Origin: Silene conica
Lineage: Eukaryota; Streptophyta; Magnoliopsida; Caryophyllales; Caryophyllaceae
Direction: 5' to 3'
Assembly: GCA_029255685.2 (NCBI GenBank)
Contig: CM055315.2
Location: 51,737,358 to 51,801,357 of the forward strand
Length of the DNA stretch: 64,000 bases
Shown here: positions 12,901 through 23,083 of the stretch, piece after piece
Layout: each line of letters begins with the position of its first letter
How positions within the stretch are numbered: the first letter of the stretch is position 1
Made by a program: the position numbers and the translations under genes
The notes under the pieces: generated by a model
What the model saw: the letters and a program-made list of their open reading frames with translations, nothing else
Database searches by the model: none
Told to the model about the DNA's origin: nothing

Positions 12901-13676
12901 CCAAAAAGAGTTGAACATGAGGCAGAGGAAGTGAATAGAGTTGATCGGAGATTATGATATGCAGATTGTCTACCACGAGGGCAAGGCGAATGTGGTAGCT
13001 GACGCTCTAAGTAGGAAGTCAGTACATCCTTTGAGTTGTGCCAGATCAAGAGTGAGGTTGCATGACGAATTAAGAGAGATGGGAATTTTTATGATCCGGA
13101 AAGGGGATACCCTTGGTGATTTGACAGTGGAGCCCGAGCTGTATGGGGAGATTCGGGAGTTACAGAAGAACGATGAGAAAATCCAGAAGTGGCGTTTGAT
13201 GGTGGAAAATGGGGTTGGTGATGAGGCATCCAAGTTCAGTATTCATACCGACGGTAGTTTGAGGTTCAGTGGGCGATGGTGTGTACCAAATGTTGAGGAG
13301 CTAAAGAAGAAGATCCTGACTGAAGCTCATGCTACCCCTTATTCCGTTCACCCAGGGGGTGATAAGCTGTATAAGGACCTTAAGAAGACGTTCTGGTGGC
13401 CTAACATGAAGAAGGAAGTTGCAGAGTTTGTCTCGAGGTGTTTGACGTGTCAACGAGTGAAAGGGGAGCATAAGAGACCTCAAGGGAAGGTGCAACCGTT
13501 ATTAGATGTGCCAGAGTGGAAGTGGGAGAGCATTTCGATGGAGTTTATCGTGGGGTTGCCTCGAACTCAGAGGGGCAACAACATGATTTGGGTGATCGTG
13601 GATCGTTTGACCAAGTCGGCTCACTTTATTCCCATGAAAGATACCTGGAGTAAAGCCGAGTTGGCTAAGTCATATG
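9972..13676 (+). pseudogene. Chromovirus gag-pol, copy 1, upstream part (broken)
   Basis: Encodes, in order, gag (retrotransposon gag domain, then a CCHC zinc knuckle [14 protein letters not shown]), aspartic protease (DSGA), reverse transcriptase (FIDD), RNase H and the first half of integrase (zinc-binding region CLTCQRVK, then the first catalytic region). The ATG at 9972 (MPPRRD) is chosen because it opens the frame right after the leader. Private lesions absent from copy 2: a 7-bp insertion near 10060-10066, a 1-bp loss near 11435, a CAG-to-TAG stop at 12075-12077 and TGG-to-TGA at 12932-12934. Shared with copy 2: a 1-bp loss in RNase H near 12884. At 13541-13543 the usual integrase MDF aspartate is glutamate. 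The frame is cut at 13676 by the nested copia-type element and resumes at 21995. Confidence 0.9.
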
Positions 13677-14943
13677 TGTTAGGTTTTATTAGTTGCTCAT
13701 AAACTAATTTTAGTCATACTAACATAAAATATTATTTAACTCTTTAAACAACAAATTATTAGGATCTTATGCATGCTACTATATGCGGAAATAAGGAGAA
13801 AACCGTGTTCTTACACTCGGTCCAAGCTTAGCAAGGATGATCCTCCAAGTACCCAAAATAGAATACCTCCTTCGGATGCACCAAGACAAGCCCTCAATAA
13901 ACCGAACCCTTATATGCTAGACAAAGAATCAGTTTCTTCCTTAATAACTCTAATCACTCTTATTAGAATATAAATACAATACTACTAATAGTATGTCAAT
14001 ATTATCTTTATAATATAAATTTAGAGGTTTGTAATATTCTTCTTACTTAGGCAAAATTTCGGCTAAGACTAGAAGAAGAAGTAGAATGAATATTATATCA
14101 CATATATATATGAAGCATGTTCTTTCTTAAGATGAATAAATGGCTTAAACATGCTCATACTTGGGAAGGGGAGGCCAGCCATAGGGAAGAGCAACAAGGG
14201 AACATTTTCCTTTCTCAAGGCTCTTAGGGTGGCCTAGGTGGTTGTCTCAAGAATTATGTCTAAACATAATGATTATAGTGTGTTTAATACACTAATCACC
14301 CATGCCACCATCTCCTCTTAACCGTCCCATTTAGTCCATAAAATGGACTTCATTTTACAATTTGTCAAATGTACAATTTGTACAAAGTGTGACATGTTAT
14401 ATGTCATTATAAAATGCTTTAGTACATTTAAAACATATAAATATTTATCCTATAAATATTGTACATAATTTAAATAAATCATATTTATTCAATTAATAAG
14501 TAATTCGAAATTACTAATGTAAAATGATCATTTATCGTCAATACGATTTACAACCTTTGTATTAATTTCAACCCAATTCATTCTAATAACGATATGATAA
14601 AATATCGTTTAATGTTTAACAATTGACACATTTCAATTTTAAACATAAATCTTACAATAAGATTTAACCTCTAATGTCTCGATATACGAGTTTAAGGAAT
14701 ATGATCAAATTGTATCAATATACATTTGATCATTTTATCAATTAAGGGAATTGTCCTAAAGGTGTGACCTAAAGGGATCAACTGACCATCACCGTCATAC
14801 GACAGTAATGTCAAACTCTAGCTAGCCAATCATTACCGATTAATGTTGGTCAGTTGACTAATAATTCGTATCATCCCTTGCGCATTCTTGTCATGAGATT
14901 TAATTATGTGATCGCACTATTGTTGAGGACACATTTCCCAACA
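13677..14943 (-). repeat. TR-GAG copy 1, left LTR (3' LTR in element sense)
   Basis: 1267 bp, from TGTTAGG to CCCAACA on the plus strand, same length as the partner at 20723-21989. Contains an 11-bp inverted repeat (14778-14788 TCAACTGACCA with 14847-14857 TGGTCAGTTGA). Confidence 0.93.
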
Positions 14944-14958
14944 ATCTCCCACTTGTCC
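14944..14958 (-). promoter_or_regulatory. Polypurine tract, TR-GAG copy 1
   Basis: Minus strand reads GGACAAGTGGGAGAT immediately before the LTR start TGTTGGG. The same tract lies next to the left LTR of copia B (51110) and of the other TR-GAG copies. Confidence 0.7.
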
Positions 14959-17254
14959 TCGACAAGTGTGCGTCACCAATTCTCTTGTCCTATTACAATC
15001 TCCCACTCAATGCAAGGTGTCTCTCTAAGGTCGTACTTGCATTCGATCATATCATGAGTAGTTTCCTCGATCTGGAGAATAACTGTCTGACCGGAATTAT
15101 CTACCATAGATAACTTCCGAGCGTGGCCACGCATTTCCAGTTAACTCTCCTCGAGTGGCCCTGAGATTTGAACAACCCTGACAAGGGGTGGACAATTTCT
15201 ATCGCACTACTTCCTTCAACTAGTCACAGTCAGTCACAACCCAAAACAATCCCATTTGACTCCAGTTACGAAAAGTCGTAGAGAATGGATCAAAGTTATG
15301 CCAGAACTGTACCATCTTGGGAGAGCAGTCTTTAGTCTAAGAATTGACTCACAAGAATACTATAGCAGCTCTCGCCACGACCCGTCTATAAAATTTCCAG
15401 AACTCTATAAGCGGTCACATTGCCCAACAGAGTGTCTCTTACAGTCTGCCTATGTGATCGACTAGTCATCGCATATGAGTCTATGGCATTTGAACTTGCC
15501 ATCAATCGCCTCACACTCTAGTCTCTTTGAGACGTCACCTCATGTAAGCGGCTAGGGGCCATACTAAGTCAATCCAGTTCACTTATGGGGTTCAATATTG
15601 TCTCATACAACCCATTTGGATTCTGACAAAGTATCTTTCATTTTGAGTTAATTATAACTCAAATGATGTTGTCATGCAACAATAGTCAATACTATTACAT
15701 TGCATTTGATGCACAATCATCTATTTGTATTAGTGTTTTGCGAATAACCTTTATTCATGCGAATAACGTTTATTCATGATAGCAAAACTTACAACTTTTG
15801 GTCTCCTTTATTCTCATATTATCCCGTATAATATAATTCTATTTGAGTACATATCTAGAACTCTTTCTAGATTTTGAGTTTCCTTTCCGGAGGAAAGCTC
15901 CCAATGTTATCTTATAACTTGTGACGTATCAATATACTGGAGGGATTAAAATCACTCTCTACAGTCACTTATGTACTGAAATCTATATTGTAGTTTATTT
16001 ATGATTTCATCATTCTAATAATTTTCACTCATCTTGGCTATTTGATAATGGTTTCATTCATCATTATGAACAATGTATCCAACCATTCTAACTTCTAGTG
16101 GGCGACCTTTTATTATCCATATAATAAACCTTCCCGTAAAGCTCCATCATCTTATGATATAATTATTTTATTCATCTAGATTGAGTACCTCTTATTCTTT
16201 ACTCTTAAAGAATCACCCATTCTCTCTAAATGGTAGGTTTCAATTCCTTAATGAATATTGCTCCCACTGAAAACAATATCTCTCGATATCATAAATGAAC
16301 CTTTCATTTCTCGCATGTTAAACTATTACTCGAATCATTATCACTATCACTATCCCTATAGTGATCTATTTTCCATTCAATCAATCATCACCCTCTTATC
16401 ATGTCTTCGTTTCCTCGAGACGAATATGACATGATTATTTCCTTTATAACTACATTGAGAGGATTGAGATGATTTCTTCTCTTTTATCTTATAAACTTAG
16501 AAAAATCATTTATTAAGGAACCGTTTTCCTACCGATTTCATACGGGGTTTCGAGTTTCCTCTCTATGAAACAATGAACACAAAGAACCTTTCTTCGAGTG
16601 TCCTCCCGTAGTTTCTTCAGTGTCCTTTCGTAGTTTCTTCAAATCATTTAGGGCTCTTCTTAAGACTCCCAAGTAAGAATCTTCTCTAAGATCCTTCCTT
16701 TATTTTCATCATTGGTTTGCGAGCGAAATATTTTCTCCCACTCTATCCTTCTAACAATAACCTTTATTCGTTTAAGGATAGCTATTTCGACTAACCAATG
16801 CATATTTGAAGTTTTATAGGTGTGATGAATATATTCTCATTTTCACTTAAAATGAAAATCTTATAATGAACTAATATAGTCTCATTTTGATTGAAAGTAT
16901 CTCATGGGGTGTAGTTCTCCGTTTTAATCAACACTTTGATTATCTTATACTTGATCGTATCAATATTTATTGCGTGATTATATCACTATTATTCATGTTT
17001 TTAACAAGGTATGCAATTTATTTGATAAATCAAAACATTGATTAAGAACAAAAGTAGTGACTCGGGTTGAAAACCAAGTCACTAATATCCAAAATTACAA
17101 CCATTGTTTTAGGATTTTAATCCTTGTCTTACAAGAAAATAAATTGTTCCATAAATAAATGCAAAATATGAAAGAAGACGATATGAAAATTAGAGCCTAG
17201 CTCTTCAAGTCTTCGATCAATTGGATGCTACCGGAGCCATCCAAGTAAGGAACC
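14959..17254 (-). other. TR-GAG copy 1, 3' non-coding region
   Basis: About 2.3 kb with no pol domain on either strand. Its part nearest the LTR (to about 15200) resembles the 3' region of copia B (51110-51420), for example GAGCGTGGCCACGCATTTC against GAGCATGGCCATGCATTTC. A 19-bp unit starting GCGAATAACC occurs twice at 15740-15777 and three times in copy 2 (32179-32235). Confidence 0.7.
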
Positions 17255-18278
17255 TCATGCTTCCTTCTCCTTGCCCTTATCATTGTTAGGAGGCGCCCCT
17301 TTAAAACATTTAAAAAGAGTAAATATCAACACATTTGTATCACTATACATAAGTTGATAAATGACATGAATCATAACGAGAATTATTACCTACGGCGGTT
17401 ACCTTCCCATTTTTGAGATCGCTTAAGTATTTGGGGCAATTTCTCTTCCAATGACCGATCCTCGTGCAATAATGGCACTTGTCTTGCTCTTTAGAAGACG
17501 AGGTGGAAGCGCCTTTCGAAAAGGTCTTTTCTTTGGTCGCCTTGGGCTTGAACGTTTTCTTGCCCTTGCCTTTAGAGGCATTCCTCTTGAAGCTCGTTTT
17601 CCCTTTCTTTTCGATGTTCAAAACATCCTTGGTGGAACTTTCATGAAGTTCCATGTCCCTTTCGGCTTGGACTAGCATCTTATGCAACTCTTCCAACGTG
17701 GTCTCTTGGTTTCGCATATTGAAATTCACCCGGAATTGTACATACGCCTTAACCTTATTGAATGAGTGAAGAACTCGGTCAATAATGAGAGAGTCGGGAA
17801 CATCAACGTCTTGAGCTTTTAGAGTCTCCGCGAGCTCAACGAGTTTGAGCACATGAGGGCTTATCTTTTGCCCTTCCTTGAATGTAATGTCAAAGAAGGC
17901 GGAAGCCGCCTCATATTGAATCACCCTAGGAGTTTGCGAAAACATGGTCGCAAGCTTGGTGTAAATTTCATACGATGTGGTCAACTTAATCATACTCCTT
18001 TGGAGATCCGGCTCCATGGAGAAGATGAACACATTTTTAAGAGCGGAGGACTCTTTCATGTAGGCTTCATAGGCCTCACGAGTTCCGACCGCGGAACGAG
18101 CGGTTGGAGCGGGAGGAGCGGCTTCGGATAGGTAACGACTCTTATCGTCACCTTGAGCGGCCAGAAGTAATTGCGCATCCCAATCCTTAAAGTTTGAACC
18201 ATGCTTATCGAGTTTGCAACGATCCATAAAGGATCGAAGCCATGATACGTTAGTGAGAGGTGGAGCGTTGGTTGCCAT
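17255..18278 (-). CDS. gag: Gag protein of TR-GAG copy 1, probably spliced: complement(join(17255..17298,17390..18278))
   Basis: Copia-type Gag that would form the virus-like particle. Unspliced the frame is 311 residues; with the proposed 91-bp intron removed it is 310. Residues 15-215 match the copia B gag (shared GSNF-DW, ALKNV, EEGQ/KGQ-SPH and LHS blocks). A Lys-rich linker (about 225-262) precedes a CCHC knuckle with C268, C271, H276, C281. Exon 1 ends after V296 plus one base; exon 2 supplies GAPPNNDKGKEKEA and a TGA. No protease follows, whereas copia B goes straight on into protease at the equivalent place. The start is the ATG at 18278, agreeing with copy 2. The splice model is inferred; the unspliced alternative ends at 17343 and adds GNNSRYDSCHLSTYV. 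Confidence 0.8.
17299..17389 (-). other. Putative 91-bp GT-AG intron in TR-GAG gag
   Basis: Minus strand reads G|GTAATAATTC at the donor and TTTTAAAG|GGG at the acceptor, AT-rich between. Joining the exons keeps the frame. In the diverged copy 3 the same donor (63908) and acceptor (63817) join in frame to a similar exon with its stop at the same place. Confidence 0.6.
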
Positions 18279-20708
18279 TTGATGTTTGTTGAAAATTAAA
18301 CTACAATAATAAAAGGATAAACAACATCATTTTAAATTCATAATTTGAATTTCAAGAAACTTAAACATGTTAAGTATATTTACTTAATGATCTCTTACCC
18401 AATTAAGTAAACAATCCCGAGACCCAAACCCATACTAATCCGGGCACGGTGTAGCCGATTCAAATCGCATTGGTATAATTTGGTGGATTAACTCTTTAAT
18501 CGGTTCTACTCTTAGAACTCTCGGTCGACAATTTTCTTAAAATTATCTATTAGCCCGAACTTATTGCAACTACGGTTACGAATACTTTCGTTGAGATCAA
18601 CCAAATTTCAAGGTGTAATCTTATTACCCCACTTACCCAACGTGACAATTTTAGTACCCCGGTGTAGCCGAGCCTACGTTCTTGTGAAGAAGGGATTCAT
18701 GGGTCCGTACTTTTTGGTAAGGCTAAGTCTCAAAATTTATATGTAAGAGATCTAGTCAAATTATTATCTATCTCCGTTTAAGTGAACTAAGTCGGTGAAT
18801 TATCGATAAAATAAAAGACTAGGTCGACTAGGTCGAAACATGCATGATACGATGTATGACGATTTGGCTATGCATGCAAACATATAAAAGCAAATAAAAG
18901 CATAAAGATAAACCCTAGTATGGCCTTTCCTAGAAAAGAAATAACAAAGTACAAATTCGGAAACCAACTCCTTTGGTTCCTTGAACTTCACGCGGCACGC
19001 ACTTCGAGGTAAACACCGTCTTGTTCGGAACTCCTTTCCGAATGGCACCGTCTTCAAGGAACTCCAGATTTTACAAATATTACAACTTTTCTAGTCTACT
19101 TTATACATTATAAAATAGGAAAAATACAATAGGGTGATACGAGATCACAAAATTACAACCGAATCGGTAACCCCTTACATTACGGGAAATACCGATTTAA
19201 AACTAGGCCATACTAAGTAAATTACATAATTCCCAAAATTACGTAAAATAAATCATGACATTCACAATATAATATGCAATGCTTATGTAAATATGAAGTA
19301 ACATGCAAACCCTAAGCCAAATCGTCCTATTTAAAAAAATGCTTATTTAAATAGTTATCGTAAACCTCGGGTTATGGAATCGCGTGTTTTAACGTTTAAC
19401 AACACTATGCATTTAATGAAACGGTTTTCATCCTTAAGTTAATCATCCTAACTCACATAGGATTCAAAATTTAGTCTTACTCAAACCTTGAACATGACTT
19501 AACTTAATATATTTCAATATTGATCGGTATTACTCGGTTTTACGGGAAAAATAATATAAAATCTAAAAGAGTCATTAAAATTTCGAAAATTCAAAATTCA
19601 AATTTTGAAAATTCCAGAATGTTCTTAAAATTTTCAGAAAGTTAAAATATTAATATTTTATACGGTTTTAACATTATTTCGTAAATAAGACGTAAAACGA
19701 GCAATTTAAGTCGGAAAATTGAATAATTAGCTTCATAAATGCAAGATAAATACCAATAATATTTTTATACCTTCCAAAACATTTTAAGAACACAAAATGG
19801 ACAGAAAATTAAATGGCACATTGCCCATTGCCGAAATTTTAAATAAAGGACTCTAAATATTCAATTTTAAATGCTACTTTTAACAAATTAAAATTAAATT
19901 AAATCTGAAACTTTTGGCTCCCAAGAATATTTTCAAGATGAACATATCATATATGACTAATGTGGGTTACATTTTTCGGCCATTTTAACAACATTTGCAA
20001 ATTTTAACGATTTACGTCATATATCGTACGATTTTAACCCTTAAAATTATTTCTCAAGCATAAAATAAAATAAAATTCTCGAAAATTTTATACATGCTAA
20101 AAATAATATATATGACATCGTGTTAAATTTTTATGGCCAAATCCAACTTAAACTATTAAAGTCGAAATTATGTCACTAATTACCCGATTTTTACATTAAA
20201 AATCTATAATATTGCAATATTTGAGATAAATTTCTGGAAAATTCAACATAAATTTTAAATATTGCATGTGACATCCTCATAAATGTTTATAGTCAAATTC
20301 ATAATATAACTATTTTAACCCATTTTTATTCATCTTATTGCATTTTAACACTTAAAATTCATATCACACGATTTATAAGTCCATAATTTACGAAAAATCA
20401 TATTCATATTATAGAAAATACATGTGATAACATACTGAAAAATCTCGGCCAAAAGATGATTTTTGCTATTTTTCCCAAAATAAACGATTTTAACCATTAA
20501 AACTTTATATAAACCGAGATTTAATATACCAATAATCAATATTCATGCAAAATATATTCCAAATATTCTAAAACATTTTAGAAAACAGTAGGTATTAATG
20601 CTAAATTAATTTCGTGCATATCATATATCAAACGAAAAAATCCAATTTTATTTTGTTATCACTATAACTCCGTAAAAACGTAAACGGAAAGCATGCAAAT
20701 AACCTATT
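18279..20708 (-). other. TR-GAG copy 1, 5' leader
   Basis: About 2.4 kb between PBS and gag, AT-rich, without a domain-bearing ORF. Short blocks near gag (18440-18700) resemble copia B at 56100-56400, such as GAAGAAGGGATTCATGGG. Unusually long for a leader; the remainder is unexplained. Confidence 0.6.
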
Positions 20709-20720
20709 GCTCTGATACCA
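20709..20720 (-). promoter_or_regulatory. Primer-binding site, TR-GAG copy 1
   Basis: Reverse complement is TGGTATCAGAGC (initiator-Met tRNA), two bases from the 5' LTR at 20723. It fixes the element's orientation as minus. Confidence 0.9.
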
Positions 20721-20722
20721 AT

Positions 20723-21989
20723 TGTTAGGTTTTATTAGTTGCTCATAAACTAATTTTAGTCATACTAACATAAAATATTATTTAACTCTTTAAACAACAA
20801 ATTATTAGGATCTTATGCATGCTACTATATGCGGAAATAAGGAGAAAACCGTGTTCTTACACTCGGTCCAAGCTTAGCAAGGATGATCCTCCAAGTACCC
20901 AAAATAGAATACCTCCTTCGGATGCACCAAGACAAGCCCTCAATAAACCGAACCCTTATATGCTAGACAAAGAATCGGTTTCTTCCTTAATAACTCTAAT
21001 CACTCTTATTAGAATATAAATACAATACTACTAATAGTATGTCAATATTATCTTTATAATATAAATTTAGAGGTTTGTAATATTCTTCTTACTTAGGCAA
21101 AATTTCGGCTAAGACTAGAAGAAGAAGTAGAATGAATATTATATCACATATATATATGAAGCATGTTCTTTCTTAAGATGAATAAATGGCTTAAACATGC
21201 TCATACTTGGGAAGGGGAGGCCGGCCATAGGGAAGAGCAACAAGGGAACATTTTCCTTTCTCAAGGCTCTTAGGGTGGCCTAGGTGGTTGTCTCAAGAAT
21301 TATGTCTAAACATAATGATTATAGTGTGTTTAATACACTAATCACCCATGCCACCATCTCCTCTTAACCGTCCCATTTAGTCCATAAAATGGACTTCATT
21401 TTACAATTTGTCAAATGTACAATTTGTACAAAGTGTGACATGTTATATGTCATTATAAAATGCTTTAGTACATTTAAAACATATAAATATTTATCCTATA
21501 AATATTGTACATAATTTAAATAAATCATATTTATTCAATTAATAAGTAATTCGAAATTACTAATGTAAAATGATCATTTATCGTCAATACGATTTACAAC
21601 CTTTGTATTAATTTCAACCCAATTCATTCTAATAACGATATGATAAAATATCGTTTAATGTTTAACAATTGACACATTTCAATTTTAAACATAAATCTTA
21701 CAATAAGATTTAACCTCTAATGTCTCGATATACGAGTTTAAGGAATATGATCAAATCGTATCAATATACATTTGATCATTTTATCAATTAAGGGAATTGT
21801 CCTAAAGGTGTGACCTAAAGGGATCAACTGACCATCACCGTCATACGACAGTAATGTCAAACTCTAGCTAGCCAATCATTACCGATTAATGTTGGTCAGT
21901 TGACTAATAATTCGTATCATCCCTTGCGCATTCTTGTCATGAGATTTAATTACGTGATCGCACTATTGTTGAGGACACATTTCCCAACA
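20723..21989 (-). repeat. TR-GAG copy 1, right LTR (5' LTR in element sense)
   Basis: 1267 bp, TGTTAGG...CCCAACA, followed by TSD ATATG at 21990-21994. Differs from the left LTR at only a few positions (for example GGCCGGCC here, GGCCAGCC at about 14170). Confidence 0.93.
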
Positions 21990-21994
21990 ATATG

Positions 21995-22900
21995 TTCAGA
22001 ATGTAGTCAAACTACATGGCGTACCCAAGGACATTGTTTCAGATCGAGACTCGAGGTTTATATCCAGATTTTGGCAGGAGTTGCAGGCTGCTTTGGGTAC
22101 CCAGTTGAAGATGAGTACAGCTTTTCATCCGGCTACTGACGGTCAGACTGAGAGGACGATTCAGACTCTTGAGGACATGTTGAGGGCGTGCGTACTTGAG
22201 TTCGGAGGATGTTGGGAGGACCGATTGGGGTTGATAGAGTTTTCGTATAACAACAGCTATCATGCCAGTATTGGGATGGCTCCTTTTGAGGCGTTGTATG
22301 GGAGGAAGTGTCGGAGCCCTGTGTGTTGGGATGATCGGGCTGATGTGGTGACTTTAGGGCCAGATATGATTCAGGAGATGGTGGAGCAGGTTCAGATTAT
22401 TCGACAGAGAATGAGGGCCGCTCAGGATCGACAGAAGAGCTATGCCGATCTGAAGAGGAGCGATATTTCATTTGAGGCCGGAGAGAAGGTACTACTGAAA
22501 GTCTCTCCGATAGATGAAGGGTGTGATGAGATTTGGCAAGCGTGGCAAACTGAGTCAGAAATTTATTGGACCATTTGAGATTTTGGACAGAGTTGGGGAG
22601 GTGGCATACCGATTAGCTTTACCTCCAGCGCTATCCAAAGTCCATAATGTGTTCCATGTGTCACAGTTGAGGAAATATGTGAGTGACCCATCACATGTGC
22701 TTCAGCACTAGGTGATCGAGATAGACGAACAGTTGACATACATTGAGACTCCGAAGGAAATTCTGGACAGGAAGGTACGGAAAACTCGCAATGGGGAGAC
22801 GTCCTTGGTAAAGGTCCTGTGGACAAATCATAATCAGGAGGAGGCTACATGGGAGCCTGAGGCATTCATGAGAGAGCGTTATCCGCATTTGTTCGATTGA
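21995..22900 (+). pseudogene. Chromovirus integrase C-terminal half plus chromodomain, copy 1 (broken)
   Basis: Continues the integrase interrupted at 13676: QNVV follows SYV across the ATATG duplication. It carries the second catalytic Asp (VSDRDSRF), the catalytic Glu (TDGQTERT), the RFGKRGKLS block and a C-terminal chromodomain (EEATWEPE). Lesions shared with copy 2: a 4-bp duplication near 22509-22516 that shifts frame just before MKGVMRFG, and a TAG stop at 22709-22711 before the chromodomain. The end is a TGA at 22898-22900. The chromodomain would direct integration to chromatin; that role is family knowledge. Confidence 0.88.
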
Positions 22901-23049
22901 GGTACGTTACGCGGACGTAACTTTTCTTTAAGGGGGGTGGAATTTAACATTCTGTGATTTCTGTGACTTAAGATTTAAGTGAACCTTTATGTGTTTCAAG
23001 TTCGTTGAGTGGACAGTTTGTCTTGTCACCTGGGTAAGGTGGAGGTAGA

Positions 23050-23064
23050 ACTTCGGGACGAAGT
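23050..23064 (+). other. Small perfect hairpin upstream of the PPT
   Basis: ACTTCG-GGA-CGAAGT, a 6-bp stem with a 3-base loop, four bases before the TTTTAAGGGGGGG tract. The same hairpin occurs before the second PPT (about 39510-39525). Similar hairpins next to the PPT recur in Del-type plant elements, from memory. Confidence 0.6.
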
Positions 23065-23066
23065 CC

Positions 23067-23083
23067 TTTTAAGGGGGGGAGAC
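23067..23083 (+). promoter_or_regulatory. Polypurine tract, chromovirus copy 1
   Basis: TTTTAAGGGGGGGAGAC immediately before the LTR start TGTAATACC at 23084. It would prime plus-strand synthesis. A second purine run, TTTAAGGGGGGTGGAA, lies about 140 bases upstream near 22927. Confidence 0.8.

Larger units (their letters stand above)
13677..21989 (-). mobile_element. Gag-only copia-type element (TR-GAG-like), copy 1
   Basis: 8313-bp minus-strand element with 1267-bp LTRs at both ends, PBS (20709-20720), one gag gene and a PPT next to the left LTR. TSD ATATG at 13672-13676 and 21990-21994 within the chromovirus integrase. No protease, integrase, RT or RNase H can be found, so it is non-autonomous and fits the terminal-repeat retrotransposon with GAG (TR-GAG) class. 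The two LTRs differ at only about four positions by eye, so the insertion was recent. It duplicated passively with its host; copy 2 is 30116-38450. Confidence 0.9.

Noticed and set aside
13773-13973. 66-residue ORF repeated at 20819, 30212 and 37280
   Set aside because: It lies in each TR-GAG LTR, antisense to element transcription, with no domain; it recurs because the LTRs are nearly identical.
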